From assembly GCA_040218415.1 (NCBI GenBank), contig JAVJRN010000072.1, positions 1-64,000 of the forward strand: a DNA stretch of 64,000 bases, given 5' to 3'. This document shows, in pieces, positions 17,611-28,071 of this stretch (position 1 is the first letter of the stretch; each line of letters opens with the position of its first letter). The DNA is from JAVJRN01 sp040218415 (GTDB lineage Bacteria > Bacteroidota > Bacteroidia > Cytophagales > Cyclobacteriaceae). The notes under the pieces are model-generated. The model made no database searches. It worked only from the letters and a program-made list of their open reading frames with translations, and had not been told where the DNA came from. A program made the position numbers and the translations under genes.

Positions 17611-20600
17611 ATGCCCATTTCTTATAAAAGCGTACTTATTTGGACAGTAAAGCTCCTAGGCTGGGTTATCAGCATTGTATTGGTGCTGTTCCTTACTCTC
17701 GTTTTCGTGATTAGAAGTCCTAGTGGTCAAGAGTTAATTACACAGAAAGCGACGAACTATATTTCGGATAAAACAAAAACCCGTTTTGACATAGAAAGAC
17801 TCTACTTAACCTTCGATGGTAATCTTTTTTTGGAAGGTCTGTATGCAGAAGATACTCAAGGAGACACTTTGATATTTAGCCGAAGTGTTGAAGTAGGTGT
17901 TGCCATTGTACCACTGATAACTGGAGAGCAAATCAATGTGAAATTTGTTCATTGGCAGGGTCTAAGTGCACATGTAGTAAGGAAATCCCCCCAAGGCAAT
18001 TTTAATTTCGATTTTTTGATCAATGCCTTTTCCTCTGAAAGTGAGGAGCCTACTGAGATCGAAGAGAACTCAAAACCAGCCGTAATACCTGAAATAGTCA
18101 TCGGCGAAATCCTGTTGAATGGTATACACTTGGCCTATGAAGACGAGGTTTTAGGGATGCGTACTGCGCTAGATTTAAAATCGCTTAGACTTGAAGTAGA
18201 AAAGCTCGATATCGAAAAGTCTTTTTACGCTATTGACAATCTTAATATAGATGGTATGAAGGCTCAGTACTTACAATATACAGCGCTTCCTATTTCACCT
18301 CCTGATACTTTTACATCAACAACACCTTTACCGACGTTGGTCGTGAAAAACTTGCAACTGAATAATATTAGCGCTTATTATGAATCATCGCCGGATAGTC
18401 TCTTGCTCAACGCTTACTTTTCATCTTTAGCTCTTTCATTGCCTAAGGCGGACATTCAAAATCAATTGATCGATATCGAGAATCTGACCATGTCAAGTGC
18501 AGATATCCAATTCGATAATTTCTCAACTACAAACTCGCCAAATCAAAATAATTCTCCTGCGGTATTTATATGGCCTGACTGGACGATTAATGCAAAAAAT
18601 ATTGAGTTGTCTAACAATCAGCTACTTTATCGCACAAATTCCAAGAATCCATTAACTGGTGTTTTTGACCCTAATTGTATTCAAGTAAGCAAAGCCAATA
18701 TTTCTTTGAATGATGTTATTTATAAAGATCAAAAAGCTTCATTAAAGCTGATGAATGTGAGTTTTACAGAGCGAAGTGGATTTAACTTGAATACTTTAAA
18801 AGGGCAATTATCGGTTGATGATCGGCGTATTGTTATCAATAATTTAGACTTAAAAACAGGCTACAATGCGCTAAAGGGGAAGGCTAAGATCAGTTACGAA
18901 TCGCTTGATTATTTTTTAAAAAACCCGGATAAAAGCAATTTCTCTATGGAATTATATCAGCTTGCGCTAAGCATGAAAGATGCTACTTATTTTCAACCAG
19001 ATATTTTAGAAAATGCCTTGATAAACACGGTTAATGCTGAAAAAGTCAGAGGAAATGTAAGCCTATCAGGTGATCTGAATCAACTGAAAGTGAAAGACCT
19101 TAGTTTGAAATGGGGTAATACTATACTTACTGCTCTAGGACAAGCACAAAATATATTGGTACAAGAAAAACTTGTTTACGATTTGTCTGCTTTTTCTTTT
19201 AAGACTACCAAAAAGGATATTTCAAGGTTTGTTGAAGATAGTGATAATGCAAGTTATCTGCCTTCTTCACTTCAAATAGAAGGAAGCGGAGCTGGAAGCT
19301 TGAAAGAACTACAAAGTAAACTTAATATCAAATCCACTCTTGGGGATGCCCAATTAAACATAGACCTTGATATGTTTGATACGCTTCGGTTTGGATTGGA
19401 TATGACCCTTAAAAAAATATTATTATCTGAAATTTTGGCTGACCCAAGTTTTGATACCTTGTCGATGGCGTTTAAGCTACAAGGAAAAGGACAGGAGTTA
19501 TCCTCTTTTGATGGAGCTATTGATGCATCATTTGAAAGTCTAGGATATCAAGGATATGATTTTTCGGCGGTAAAAATTAATGGTAATATCAAAAATGGGG
19601 AAGCAACCACATTTATAACATATTCCGATAGCAGTTTAAATGCTGAAATGAAAGCAATGCTAGCATTGGATACGGTAACTACTAAAGCTGAACTATCACT
19701 CAATGTGATTGGCGCTGCGCTACAGCCATTAGGGTTATCCGATAGAGATATTCGTACGGCTTTTAAGCTAGCCGCGAGTTTTGAAGGCGATGCTAATGCT
19801 TATGACTTGAACCTTGCGATTGAAAACGGATTGGCAGTATATAACTCCAGATCGTATGATTTAGGACAGTTTAAAGGCAATATTCATGTGAGAAATGATA
19901 GCTCAAACATCAATATCGATAGTGAAATCATTGATCTTTTTCTGAAGTCGAATACATCACCAGAAAGACTGTTTGCTTCACTGAATGATAAGTTTAACGC
20001 TCATTGGGGCGGCCAAACGCGGCAAGACAGTACAGGAGGAAACGTGATGATGCGCATGGAAATGGTGATGAGGAACAATCCAATTTTGAGTAGCGTTTTT
20101 CTTCCTGATCTCAATGCGTTTGATTCAATGAGCTTCAATATGTGGTATGATCAGTTGGCGGACTCTGTATCCGCCAATTTTATTGCACCATTCATAGACT
20201 ACCAAGGCAATACGCTCGACAGCCTGTCGCTCGATCTTACAGCCAGTGCGTCCAAAGTTGGTTTTAATCTTGGTTGGAATAAGGTCGTTGCTGGACCTGT
20301 AATCATAGAAGAAACAACTTTTGATGGGACGTTGGAGCGCGACTCTTTGTTTTTAGAGTTTTTAGTTACTGACAAGGAAGAAATACTCTTCCATGTCAAT
20401 TCCCTGTTTACTATAAAGTCCGACACGATTTACTATCATTTGAATCCGGAAGAGTTGATTTTAAACAAGACGCAGTGGCAGACACCAAAAGACAATTTTG
20501 TAGCCATTGCTGATCAATTCATAGAATTCCACATGTTTTCTATCCAAAATAATAAACAGCAGATAGAAGCTAATTCAATTTTTGGTAACAATAAACAGGA

Positions 20601-22608
20601 GGAGGTTTCGCTTAATTTTAAGAATTTTGAATTAACCACTTTTACGCGTTTTTTCAATACTGATAAAGATATTGTTAACGGTATTACCAACGGGAATATC
20701 AAAATAATGGATCCTTTCGGGAACTCGGGTTTGGAAGCAGATTTAATTGTCAAGAACTTTTCTGTTTTGGAAACGGGACTTGGACGCTTATCATTATTCG
20801 GGCGTTCAACCAAGGCTGATGAATATGATTTTGATCTAAGTATGAGTGATGGTCCGGTTGTATTTGGACTAGCGGGCAACTATGCTACTGCAGTTGGCGG
20901 ACAGGATTTGGATCTAGCATTACATTTGGAAAAATTGGAAATGCAGTTGGTCCAAGACTTTGCTCAAGGTGAATTGTCAAATGCACGCGGCTATATTTCT
21001 GGTGATTTAAGTGTGACGGGTAAGCTCGATCAGCCACAGTACACTGGCAAATTAGTGTTCAATGAAGTTGGCGCTAAAATATCCTATCTTAATTCAGATT
21101 TTTCATTGCCGACGGAAAGAATAGTCATAGATAATCAGCGAATTCATTTTGATAAATTCACCGTGATTGATGAGCAGAAAAATTCCTTTTTGTTTGATGG
21201 CGATGTTTTGACCGATGACCCTGCAAATCCTACATTTAACCTGACTTTAAAAGCGAAAAATTTTCAGGCGGTTAATGCACAGAAAGGAGACAATGATCTC
21301 TTTTATGGTAAAGTGTTACTCAATGCTGATCTTACGATTGATGGCTCGCTAAATCTCCCAAAGATTAGAGGAAGTTTCAAGGTAAATGAAGGGTCTGATC
21401 TTACTGTGATTGTACCAGAGTCGCAGTTGAGCTTAGTAGAGCGCGAGGGTGTCGTGATTTTTGTGAATAAGGATCAACCAGATAAAATTATTACTAGGGT
21501 AAAAGAAGAGCGAGTAACCGCCAATCTTGTAGGTATAGATCTTTATACGAATTTGATAGTGGAAGATAATTCGATTTTTAGGGTTTTGATTGATGAACAA
21601 ACTGGAGATAATTTCGAAGTTTCTGGCCGTGGAGACTTTACTGTGGGTGTAGACCCAACGGGTCGCACCACGCTGGCTGGAAGATATAGGGTTAGTGATG
21701 GACACTATCGAGCAAGCTTGTATGGTTTGGTCAAAAGGAAGTTTTCTATTTCACCGGAAAGTGTAATTACTTGGAGAGGAGATCCTATGGACGCAAATTT
21801 GGATGTAGCGGCTATATACGAAGTGCGTACCTCTGCTTCACCAATTATGGCTGCAAGCGTTACCTCTTCAAGTCAGTCTGTGGCGAAGCGCTACAACACA
21901 CAGTTACCTTTTCAAGTATTTCTCAATGTAGAGGGGCAACTCTTGCAGCCTGAATTATCCTTTCAGTTAGATATGCCAGAAGAGTCTCAGGGCGCAATTG
22001 GCGGAGAGGTTTATTCGAGAATACAGCAGCTCAATAAACAAGAGTCAGAGCTCAATAAGCAGGTGTTTTCGCTTTTGGTACTCAATCGCTTTTTTCCTGC
22101 GACTGGAAGTGATGGTAGTGCTGGTGGGGCAGAGGCCATTGCCAGAAATAATGTAAGTAAAGTGCTATCTGGTCAACTCAATGCTTTTTCCGAGAAGCTT
22201 TTGGGGCAAACAGGCTTTGAATTAAATTTTGGGCTGAATAGTTACACCGCAGATCAAAGCGTGAATGGAACGAGCGGAACGCAGTTGGACGTTTCGGCGA
22301 GTAAGTCACTGTTTGATGACCGGCTAGTTGTGCAGGTCGGTAGCGAAGTAGGTATTGAAGGAAGTGGCCAGTCAGGAGCTTCAGGTTCACCGCTGATAGG
22401 TAATGTAAGTGTCGAATACCGGCTAAGTGAAAACGGACGATATCGGCTAAAAGGTTTTCGGAAAAATGAATTTGAAAACGTCATTCAAGGCCAACTTATC
22501 GTCACAGGAATTGCATTGATCTTCAATCGAGAGTTTAATAAGTTTAGAGAGCTTTTTGAAAAATCAGCAGAAGAGCTTGAAAATGGCGATAACCAAGATC
22601 AAAAGTGA
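17611..22608 (+). CDS. tamB: Translocation and assembly module protein TamB
   Basis: A 1665-residue protein with one N-terminal membrane helix (about residues 8-33) and a very long periplasmic region of beta-rich repeats, the architecture of the AsmA-like/TamB lipid-transfer bridge family. The last 400 residues correspond to the TamB domain (DUF490), with segments such as GRTTLAGRYRVSDGHYRASL and PFQVFLNVEGQLLQPELSF. TamB spans the periplasm and works with an outer-membrane Omp85 partner. That partner follows directly: the next gene starts inside this stop (GTGA, 4-base overlap). Length is greater than E. coli TamB (about 1260), as is common in this phylum. Confidence 0.93.
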   Translation: MPISYKSVLIWTVKLLGWVISIVLVLFLTLVFVIRSPSGQELITQKATNYISDKTKTRFDIERLYLTFDGNLFLEGLYAEDTQGDTLIFSRSVEVGVAIVPLITGEQINVKFVHWQGLSAHVVRKSPQGNFNFDFLINAFSSESEEPTEIEENSKPAVIPEIVIGEILLNGIHLAYEDEVLGMRTALDLKSLRLEVEKLDIEKSFYAIDNLNIDGMKAQYLQYTALPISPPDTFTSTTPLPTLVVKNLQLNNISAYYESSPDSLLLNAYFSSLALSLPKADIQNQLIDIENLTMSSADIQFDNFSTTNSPNQNNSPAVFIWPDWTINAKNIELSNNQLLYRTNSKNPLTGVFDPNCIQVSKANISLNDVIYKDQKASLKLMNVSFTERSGFNLNTLKGQLSVDDRRIVINNLDLKTGYNALKGKAKISYESLDYFLKNPDKSNFSMELYQLALSMKDATYFQPDILENALINTVNAEKVRGNVSLSGDLNQLKVKDLSLKWGNTILTALGQAQNILVQEKLVYDLSAFSFKTTKKDISRFVEDSDNASYLPSSLQIEGSGAGSLKELQSKLNIKSTLGDAQLNIDLDMFDTLRFGLDMTLKKILLSEILADPSFDTLSMAFKLQGKGQELSSFDGAIDASFESLGYQGYDFSAVKINGNIKNGEATTFITYSDSSLNAEMKAMLALDTVTTKAELSLNVIGAALQPLGLSDRDIRTAFKLAASFEGDANAYDLNLAIENGLAVYNSRSYDLGQFKGNIHVRNDSSNINIDSEIIDLFLKSNTSPERLFASLNDKFNAHWGGQTRQDSTGGNVMMRMEMVMRNNPILSSVFLPDLNAFDSMSFNMWYDQLADSVSANFIAPFIDYQGNTLDSLSLDLTASASKVGFNLGWNKVVAGPVIIEETTFDGTLERDSLFLEFLVTDKEEILFHVNSLFTIKSDTIYYHLNPEELILNKTQWQTPKDNFVAIADQFIEFHMFSIQNNKQQIEANSIFGNNKQEEVSLNFKNFELTTFTRFFNTDKDIVNGITNGNIKIMDPFGNSGLEADLIVKNFSVLETGLGRLSLFGRSTKADEYDFDLSMSDGPVVFGLAGNYATAVGGQDLDLALHLEKLEMQLVQDFAQGELSNARGYISGDLSVTGKLDQPQYTGKLVFNEVGAKISYLNSDFSLPTERIVIDNQRIHFDKFTVIDEQKNSFLFDGDVLTDDPANPTFNLTLKAKNFQAVNAQKGDNDLFYGKVLLNADLTIDGSLNLPKIRGSFKVNEGSDLTVIVPESQLSLVEREGVVIFVNKDQPDKIITRVKEERVTANLVGIDLYTNLIVEDNSIFRVLIDEQTGDNFEVSGRGDFTVGVDPTGRTTLAGRYRVSDGHYRASLYGLVKRKFSISPESVITWRGDPMDANLDVAAIYEVRTSASPIMAASVTSSSQSVAKRYNTQLPFQVFLNVEGQLLQPELSFQLDMPEESQGAIGGEVYSRIQQLNKQESELNKQVFSLLVLNRFFPATGSDGSAGGAEAIARNNVSKVLSGQLNAFSEKLLGQTGFELNFGLNSYTADQSVNGTSGTQLDVSASKSLFDDRLVVQVGSEVGIEGSGQSGASGSPLIGNVSVEYRLSENGRYRLKGFRKNEFENVIQGQLIVTGIALIFNREFNKFRELFEKSAEELENGDNQDQK

Positions 22609-24869
22609 TCAATAACCTCATAAAAATATTGGTTTTAATAGTAGGATGGAGCGTCATCTATTCATGTGGCGTAAGTAAGTATATTCCTGAAGGCGAAAAA
22701 CTATACACTGGTGGGAATATTAAACTGAAGAGCGATGAAAAAAAAGTGGAGGATTTATCTGAGGTAAATGAGGAACTGCAATACTTACTAAAACCGACTC
22801 CAAATACTGATTTTCTCGGAATCAGGATCGGGCTACATGCGTGGTACAAAGCGCAATCCGGAAAGTCAGGTTTTATCAATAAGTTCATGAACAAGAGATT
22901 TGGACAAGAACCTATTTATCTATCTGACATTAATATTGATAAAACAGAAGAGCTGCTCTACAATAGGCTAGAAAACCGAGGCTTTTTCAGATCGGAAATA
23001 GCGCATAAAATCCAACAGAAACCAAAGTTTGCATCATTAACATATACAGCCGAAGTGGAGAAACCCTACAAGGTGAAAAACTTTGAATTGGTGAAAAACG
23101 ATTCGCTTGGAATTTTCAAAGTAATGGAGGAGTCGATGGCAGAGTCTTTCATTCGGCCGGGGGTTCGATTTAGTCTTAAAGGATTCAAAAATGAGCGTAA
23201 CCGAATCGATGAATACTTAAAGAAAAATGGATACTACAATTTCAATAGCGAATATCTTATTTTCGAGGCAGATACAAATAAGTATGATATTCGTGGGTTT
23301 GACCTCTTTCTGAGGTTGAAAAAAGAAGTGCCCAAAAGTGCTTTAGTCCCTTATAATGTTTCGGAAATTTCGGTTTTTCCAAAGTACACTTTGAACCCTG
23401 ATGATGCTATTTTTGATACTACGGTAGTTGACCAAGTAGAATATATTCAGCAAGATGTTTTTTTTCGACCAGATCGATTGAGTACTTACTTATTGGTCAA
23501 TGAAGGTGAAAGGTACAATGCAAGAGCCTCTCGCCTCACTAGCGATAGGTTGAGTGCCATTGGCACGTATAAGTATATAAACATTAGATATGACAACCTG
23601 CACAACGTAGGAGAATCGGACACCCTTGGGCATCTAAGTGCCATTGTCGAACTGTCACCACTCAACAAGCGATCACTAAGAGCAGAGGTGCAAGCCGTCT
23701 CCAAATCAAATAATTTTGTTGGGCCGGCTTTGGCTTTTTCTTATGCAAATAGAAACCTTTTCAAAGGTGGAGAACTTTTGAAAATTACTGCCTCTTTCGG
23801 ATATGAACGTCAGATTACAGGTAAGAGAGAGCTAGGACTAAGCAGTACGCAATTAGGATTTAAAGGAGAGTTGCTGGTGCCAAGGCTTCTTTTTCCTATT
23901 GACTTGCGCGAAAATTTCAACTATTCTGTACCAAAGACCAGTATTTCGACAGGAATAGAATTTTTGGATCGAAATGGCCTGTATCAGCTCAACTCTGTGT
24001 TGACTTCTTTTGGGTACACATGGAAAAGTAGTGCGAGAATCTCCTATGATCTCAAGCCGATCTCCATCAATTTCGTTCGACTTTCTGATGTTACAGAAGA
24101 CTTTCAAGTTATTCTTGATGAAAACCCGACATTGGCAGCTAGTTTCCAGCAAGAATTTATTTCTGGTCTTACCTACACATTTACCTACAGTCAGCTTTCG
24201 GAGGTTGAAAAGCGAGACCCAATATATCTTTCAATTAATGCCGATTTTGCGGGAAACTCCCTCAGTTTAGTGAGCACTAAAGAAAATGAGCGTGGCGCTT
24301 CGACCTTTCTCGGTCAAGAATTTGCGCAGTATTTAAAAACGGACTTGGACTTTCGCTTCCACAAAAAGATAAGAGGAGAGGCAAAGTTTGTTAGTCGAAT
24401 TTATGTAGGTGTTGGTTTGCCTTATGGTAATTCTGAGAGTTTGCCTTTTTCTAAGCAATATTATTCTGGAGGACCATACAGTATTCGAGCCTTCAGAATC
24501 AGATCCATAGGGCCGGGAATATATCAGCCTACTGAGGATGACTCGGGTTCTTTTTTCGATCAGTCGGGAGACATCCGCTTAGAGGGAAATATGGAATATA
24601 GGTTTCCCATTTCTGCATATCTAAAAGGAGCACTGTTTTTTGATGCTGGTAATGTATGGCTACTCAATGAAAACGAATCACTGCCGGGAGGCAAGTTTAC
24701 TTCCGATTTCGCAAGTCAGCTGGCCATGGGTTCTGGAATCGGGTTGAGGGTCGACGTTCAAAACTTCGTTATCAGATTTGATTTTGCTACGCCGCTCAAA
24801 AAGCCTTGGACGGGATTCTCACCTGAGTTTGCTCCGGTATTAAACTTCGCAATAGGATATCCATTTTGA
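22605..24869 (+). CDS. tamL: Lipoprotein Omp85 protein TamL, partner of TamB
   Basis: A 754-residue Omp85-family protein. The GTG start at 22605 overlaps the tamB stop by 4 bases and gives a lipoprotein signal with lipobox IYSC (Cys at about residue 21), so the protein would be lipid-anchored as well as embedded as a barrel. POTRA-like repeats cover about residues 30-350. The bacterial surface antigen barrel follows, with LRAEVQAVSKSNNFVGPALA near its start, GGPYSIRAFRIRSIGPG (the conserved RxRG-type lid-lock loop), and a terminal aromatic (AIGYPF). The lipidated TamA relative TamL is the known TamB partner in Bacteroidota. Function assignment depends on the tamB adjacency. Confidence 0.9.
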   Translation: MINNLIKILVLIVGWSVIYSCGVSKYIPEGEKLYTGGNIKLKSDEKKVEDLSEVNEELQYLLKPTPNTDFLGIRIGLHAWYKAQSGKSGFINKFMNKRFGQEPIYLSDINIDKTEELLYNRLENRGFFRSEIAHKIQQKPKFASLTYTAEVEKPYKVKNFELVKNDSLGIFKVMEESMAESFIRPGVRFSLKGFKNERNRIDEYLKKNGYYNFNSEYLIFEADTNKYDIRGFDLFLRLKKEVPKSALVPYNVSEISVFPKYTLNPDDAIFDTTVVDQVEYIQQDVFFRPDRLSTYLLVNEGERYNARASRLTSDRLSAIGTYKYINIRYDNLHNVGESDTLGHLSAIVELSPLNKRSLRAEVQAVSKSNNFVGPALAFSYANRNLFKGGELLKITASFGYERQITGKRELGLSSTQLGFKGELLVPRLLFPIDLRENFNYSVPKTSISTGIEFLDRNGLYQLNSVLTSFGYTWKSSARISYDLKPISINFVRLSDVTEDFQVILDENPTLAASFQQEFISGLTYTFTYSQLSEVEKRDPIYLSINADFAGNSLSLVSTKENERGASTFLGQEFAQYLKTDLDFRFHKKIRGEAKFVSRIYVGVGLPYGNSESLPFSKQYYSGGPYSIRAFRIRSIGPGIYQPTEDDSGSFFDQSGDIRLEGNMEYRFPISAYLKGALFFDAGNVWLLNENESLPGGKFTSDFASQLAMGSGIGLRVDVQNFVIRFDFATPLKKPWTGFSPEFAPVLNFAIGYPF

Positions 24870-24908
24870 TTTTTTGAAGTTTTTATGCCTTATTAGAGCT
24901 ATCAAGAC

Positions 24909-24950
24909 CAAAAAAAAAGGCCTGCTATTGGCAGACCTAGGAGTTTTTTT
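24909..24950. terminator. Bidirectional terminator between convergent genes
   Basis: AGGCCTGC and GCAGACCT form the stem around a TATTG loop. An A-run lies on the left and a run of seven T on the right, so it can stop both the tamB-tamL transcript and the minus-strand YtxH gene. Confidence 0.75.
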
Positions 24951-24964
24951 AGGAAAGTGATTTA

Positions 24965-25234
24965 TTATGCTTTCACAGATTTTTTCGCCTCATCTATTAA
25001 CTCTTTCCCTTGGTCGATTAGTCCCTTGCTCTTATCAGTGTACTTATCCACGGTTTTGTTATAATCGGCCTTATACTCATCCAATTTTTTATCCACCGTC
25101 TTTTTGGTTTTAGCAATTTCTTTTTCAAGTCTCTTTATTGTTTTTTGGCTTCCTTTTGGGTCTGCCATATATGCCAAGCTCAATCCAGCTGCGATTCCTG
25201 TTACAAATGTAAATAGCGTTTTTCCGGCGCTCAT
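24965..25234 (-). CDS. YtxH-like small membrane-associated protein
   Basis: An 89-residue protein with a single hydrophobic segment (TLFTFVTGIAAGLSLAYM, about residues 6-24), directly followed by DPKGSQ, the hallmark junction of YtxH-domain proteins. The remainder is a Lys/Asp/Glu-rich amphipathic coiled coil (TVDKKLDEYKADYNKTV). Family members are often induced by general stress; a structural role at the membrane is inferred. Monocistronic, with a terminator just past its stop. Confidence 0.8.
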   Translation of the reverse strand: MSAGKTLFTFVTGIAAGLSLAYMADPKGSQKTIKRLEKEIAKTKKTVDKKLDEYKADYNKTVDKYTDKSKGLIDQGKELIDEAKKSVKA

Positions 25235-25650
25235 ATTAGTAAATTTTAGGTTTAAAAAATAAAATTATACTTATGCAACGTTCCTCATTCAATTTTGTTT
25301 GCCCCTCTGTCCGCTAGTTGGTAGCTCTCGAAGAATAATTTATAGCAAGAATAGCCATCTATCAGCCATTAAAAATTTGTTAATCAGCACGAAACCTGGT
25401 ATTTCGTGATTTTCATAGCGGCTTATCTCACGACATTTCGGCTTCACATTCTTTAAACGCTCGATGTACCCTTATGTGTTTTAATAAAACTTCAGCCTCT
25501 CTTAACACTCCAAACCAGCTCATTGACGCTCTTTTTTGTCTTATTCGAATCAAATCATCTGAGGTTCATTTTCTTGTAATGTGAATCATTTGCTTTTTTA
25601 AGAGCGAAGGATTTCTCAATAATTTCTATCTTCAGGACAATTCTGCAACT
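25235..25650. other. Intergenic region without recognisable feature
   Basis: About 415 bases between two divergent genes. No open frame, hairpin with T-run, or TAnnTTTG element stands out. It must hold promoters for both directions, but I cannot place them. Confidence 0.4.
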
Positions 25651-27159
25651 ATGAGACATACCTTTTATTTCTATTTCGCTTTATTATTTATTTTTTTCGG
25701 ATTTCTGACTTACTTCTACCCGATCTGGATCTGGTCATATGCGGTGTTGATACCATTGATACTGATTGTACTGTTTAATCGGATTCAAAAAACGCATGCC
25801 ATCCTTCGCAATTTTCCAATTCTTGGTTATTTCAGATATGCTTTCGAGTCTATTGCACCAGAGATTCAACAATACTTTATTGAGCGCTCTACAGACGGTG
25901 TGCCTTTTAGTAGAAACCATCGTGCTTTGGTTTATCGACGAGCCAAAAATGTAAATGATACAACCCCTTTTGGGACGCAGCTTGACCTGATGACGAATGA
26001 ATATGAGGCCATTCGACATTCAATATATGCCACCGAACCGGCCGAAGAATTTCCACGAGTAACCATCGGCTCGTCATTGTGCAATCAGCCATACAGCGCT
26101 TCTATCCTGAATATTTCTGCCATGAGTTTTGGGTCTTTGAGTAAAAATGCCATTCTAGCCTTAAACTCTGGAGCCAAGAAAGGAGGATTTTACCACAATA
26201 CTGGAGAAGGAGCAATTTCTGATTATCACCTCAACGGTGGTGGAGATTTGGTTTGGCAGATTGGGACTGGATATTTCGGATGTCGAGCAGAAGATGGTGG
26301 TTTTGATCCTCAGAAATTTAGCGAAAAAGCAGCATTGGAAGCGGTAAAGATGATTGAGCTGAAAGTATCACAAGGCGCAAAGCCAGGACATGGTGGTGTA
26401 TTGCCAGCAATCAAAAACACCAAGGAAATAGCTAGATATAGAGGTATAAAACCTCATACTACCGTGTTATCTCCTCCAGGTCATCGAGGAATTAAAAAAG
26501 CAGGAGATCTCATTCATTTTTTACAAAAATTAAGGGACTTATCAAACGGTAAACCAGTAGGATTCAAATTGTGCATTGGCCGGACAGAAGAATTCATCGA
26601 TTTGGTGGAGGCGATGGTGAAGCTGGAAACTTGGCCGGATTTCATTACTATTGATGGTGCGGAAGGAGGCACAGGAGCTGCTCCTTTAGAATTTTCTGAT
26701 TCGGTAGGACTTCCTTTGGAGCCGGCACTGATATTTGTTGATGCTACCTTGAAAAAATATGGCCTACGAAAAGAGATCAAAGTGATTGCATCAGGAAAGG
26801 TACTGAGTGCGTTTTCTATTTTAAGAATGATGGCCTTAGGAGCAGATTTATGTAATTCGGCCCGCGCTTTCATGTTTAGCATTGGTTGTATTCAGGCACT
26901 TAGGTGTAATACGAATGATTGCCCTACAGGTGTGGCAACTCAAGACAGCATGTTGAATAAGGGCCTTGTAGTTACGGATAAAGCGGAGCGGGTTTTTTAT
27001 TTTCACAAAAACACGATCCATGCTGTATTGGAACTTTTGGGAGCCTGTGGCTGTGAGCATACTGATCAAATTACCATAGATATGTTTGTGAAAGGAGATG
27101 AAATGGTCGCCCTATCCAATAATTTTTTTCCAGATTCTGTTTTGAATAGAGTTAGCTAG
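25651..27159 (+). CDS. Membrane-anchored FMN-binding glutamate synthase-family protein
   Basis: A 502-residue protein related to the central and FMN domains of the large subunit of glutamate synthase. Two hydrophobic helices lie at about residues 4-22 and 25-44. The catalytic part includes SAMSFGSLSKNAI, GAKPGHGG, TIDGAEGGTGAAP and ASGKVLSAF. The three cysteines that bind the 3Fe-4S cluster are present in CIQALRCNTNDCPTG (CX5CX4C). The N-terminal glutaminase domain and the C-terminal beta-helix are missing and no small subunit (gltD) is nearby, so it is not a normal GOGAT. The real substrate of this stand-alone group is uncertain. Confidence 0.88.
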   Translation: MRHTFYFYFALLFIFFGFLTYFYPIWIWSYAVLIPLILIVLFNRIQKTHAILRNFPILGYFRYAFESIAPEIQQYFIERSTDGVPFSRNHRALVYRRAKNVNDTTPFGTQLDLMTNEYEAIRHSIYATEPAEEFPRVTIGSSLCNQPYSASILNISAMSFGSLSKNAILALNSGAKKGGFYHNTGEGAISDYHLNGGGDLVWQIGTGYFGCRAEDGGFDPQKFSEKAALEAVKMIELKVSQGAKPGHGGVLPAIKNTKEIARYRGIKPHTTVLSPPGHRGIKKAGDLIHFLQKLRDLSNGKPVGFKLCIGRTEEFIDLVEAMVKLETWPDFITIDGAEGGTGAAPLEFSDSVGLPLEPALIFVDATLKKYGLRKEIKVIASGKVLSAFSILRMMALGADLCNSARAFMFSIGCIQALRCNTNDCPTGVATQDSMLNKGLVVTDKAERVFYFHKNTIHAVLELLGACGCEHTDQITIDMFVKGDEMVALSNNFFPDSVLNRVS

Positions 27160-27489
27160 AACTTAATCATCGCTCGTTTTGGTGAAGCGTTTATTTTTAA
27201 TGAAGAGGACTACTCACGTTCAAATGCTGATGGCTAACGTAGATCGCAGCTAGATTTTCATAACATTCTATAAATCTTTGGTCTGGTTTTCTTTGGGTCA
27301 GCCCTGTGGACCATAAATTTTTATTTACTTATCCGTTTATTTTTGACTGTCAGCGGCAATCTGGGTTAACTTTGGTTTTTAATTTTCATCAAACAGATAG
27401 ACATTCTAATTGGCTATTTGAAGAAGATTTTTTAGTCTTGAAATCTGACAGAATAGCGAGACTTCCCTTCAAAAAAAATTGAATAAATC
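27160..27489. other. Intergenic region without recognisable feature
   Basis: About 330 bases with no open frame of gene quality. A short imperfect palindrome around 27280-27312 (GGTCTGG to GGACC) is the only structure noticed and is too weak to call. Confidence 0.4.
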
Positions 27490-28071
27490 TTGAAAAAAAC
27501 TACCATCATATTTCAGTTATTATTCTTCGTGATGATAAGCGGCGTGGCGCAAGAAAAGAAATATGAGCGTGAGCGTCGCGTCAAGCCATCCGAAATACCC
27601 TTCCAAATCCAATCTTTATTACAGCCTTATCTTGAAAAGGCTCATCATTCGAAATTTTATAAGGAAACCGATTTTGACCATGAAAGCTTTGAAGTCAAGT
27701 TTAGATGGAACAAAGTCAAGTATAGCATAGAGTTTTCCAATTTAGCGGAATTGGAAGATATTGAAGCGACCATTAAATGGGCCGATTTGGGCGAGCAGGT
27801 ACAATCAGGTATTTGCACCTTTTTTTCACAATTCGAAAAACATAAAATTGATAAAATTCAGCAACAGTTTTCTTCTAAAAGCATAATGGATAAAGAGGCG
27901 CTTGATCAAGCATTGAATGATTTTAAGGGCGAGATTGTGAGATATGAATTGGTTGTTGAACTCAAAGAGCAAAAGGAATGGACGCCTTATGAGTTGCTAT
28001 TTGACGATGAAGGAATTTTGATTTCAAAAAGAGAAATCACCAAGCGGACAACTGATTTTATCCTTTATTGA
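27490..28071 (+). CDS. Small secreted protein of unknown function
   Basis: A 193-residue protein. The TTG at 27490 gives a good signal peptide (KKTTIIFQLLFFVMISGVAQ), so it is preferred over later starts. The mature part is charged, with no cysteine pair and no known catalytic motif; the alternation of strands and helices (DHESFEVKFRWNKVKYSIEF) faintly recalls PepSY-like folds, which is only a guess. The stop overlaps the next start as TGATG, so the pair is translationally coupled and probably acts together. Confidence 0.7.
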   Translation: MKKTTIIFQLLFFVMISGVAQEKKYERERRVKPSEIPFQIQSLLQPYLEKAHHSKFYKETDFDHESFEVKFRWNKVKYSIEFSNLAELEDIEATIKWADLGEQVQSGICTFFSQFEKHKIDKIQQQFSSKSIMDKEALDQALNDFKGEIVRYELVVELKEQKEWTPYELLFDDEGILISKREITKRTTDFILY

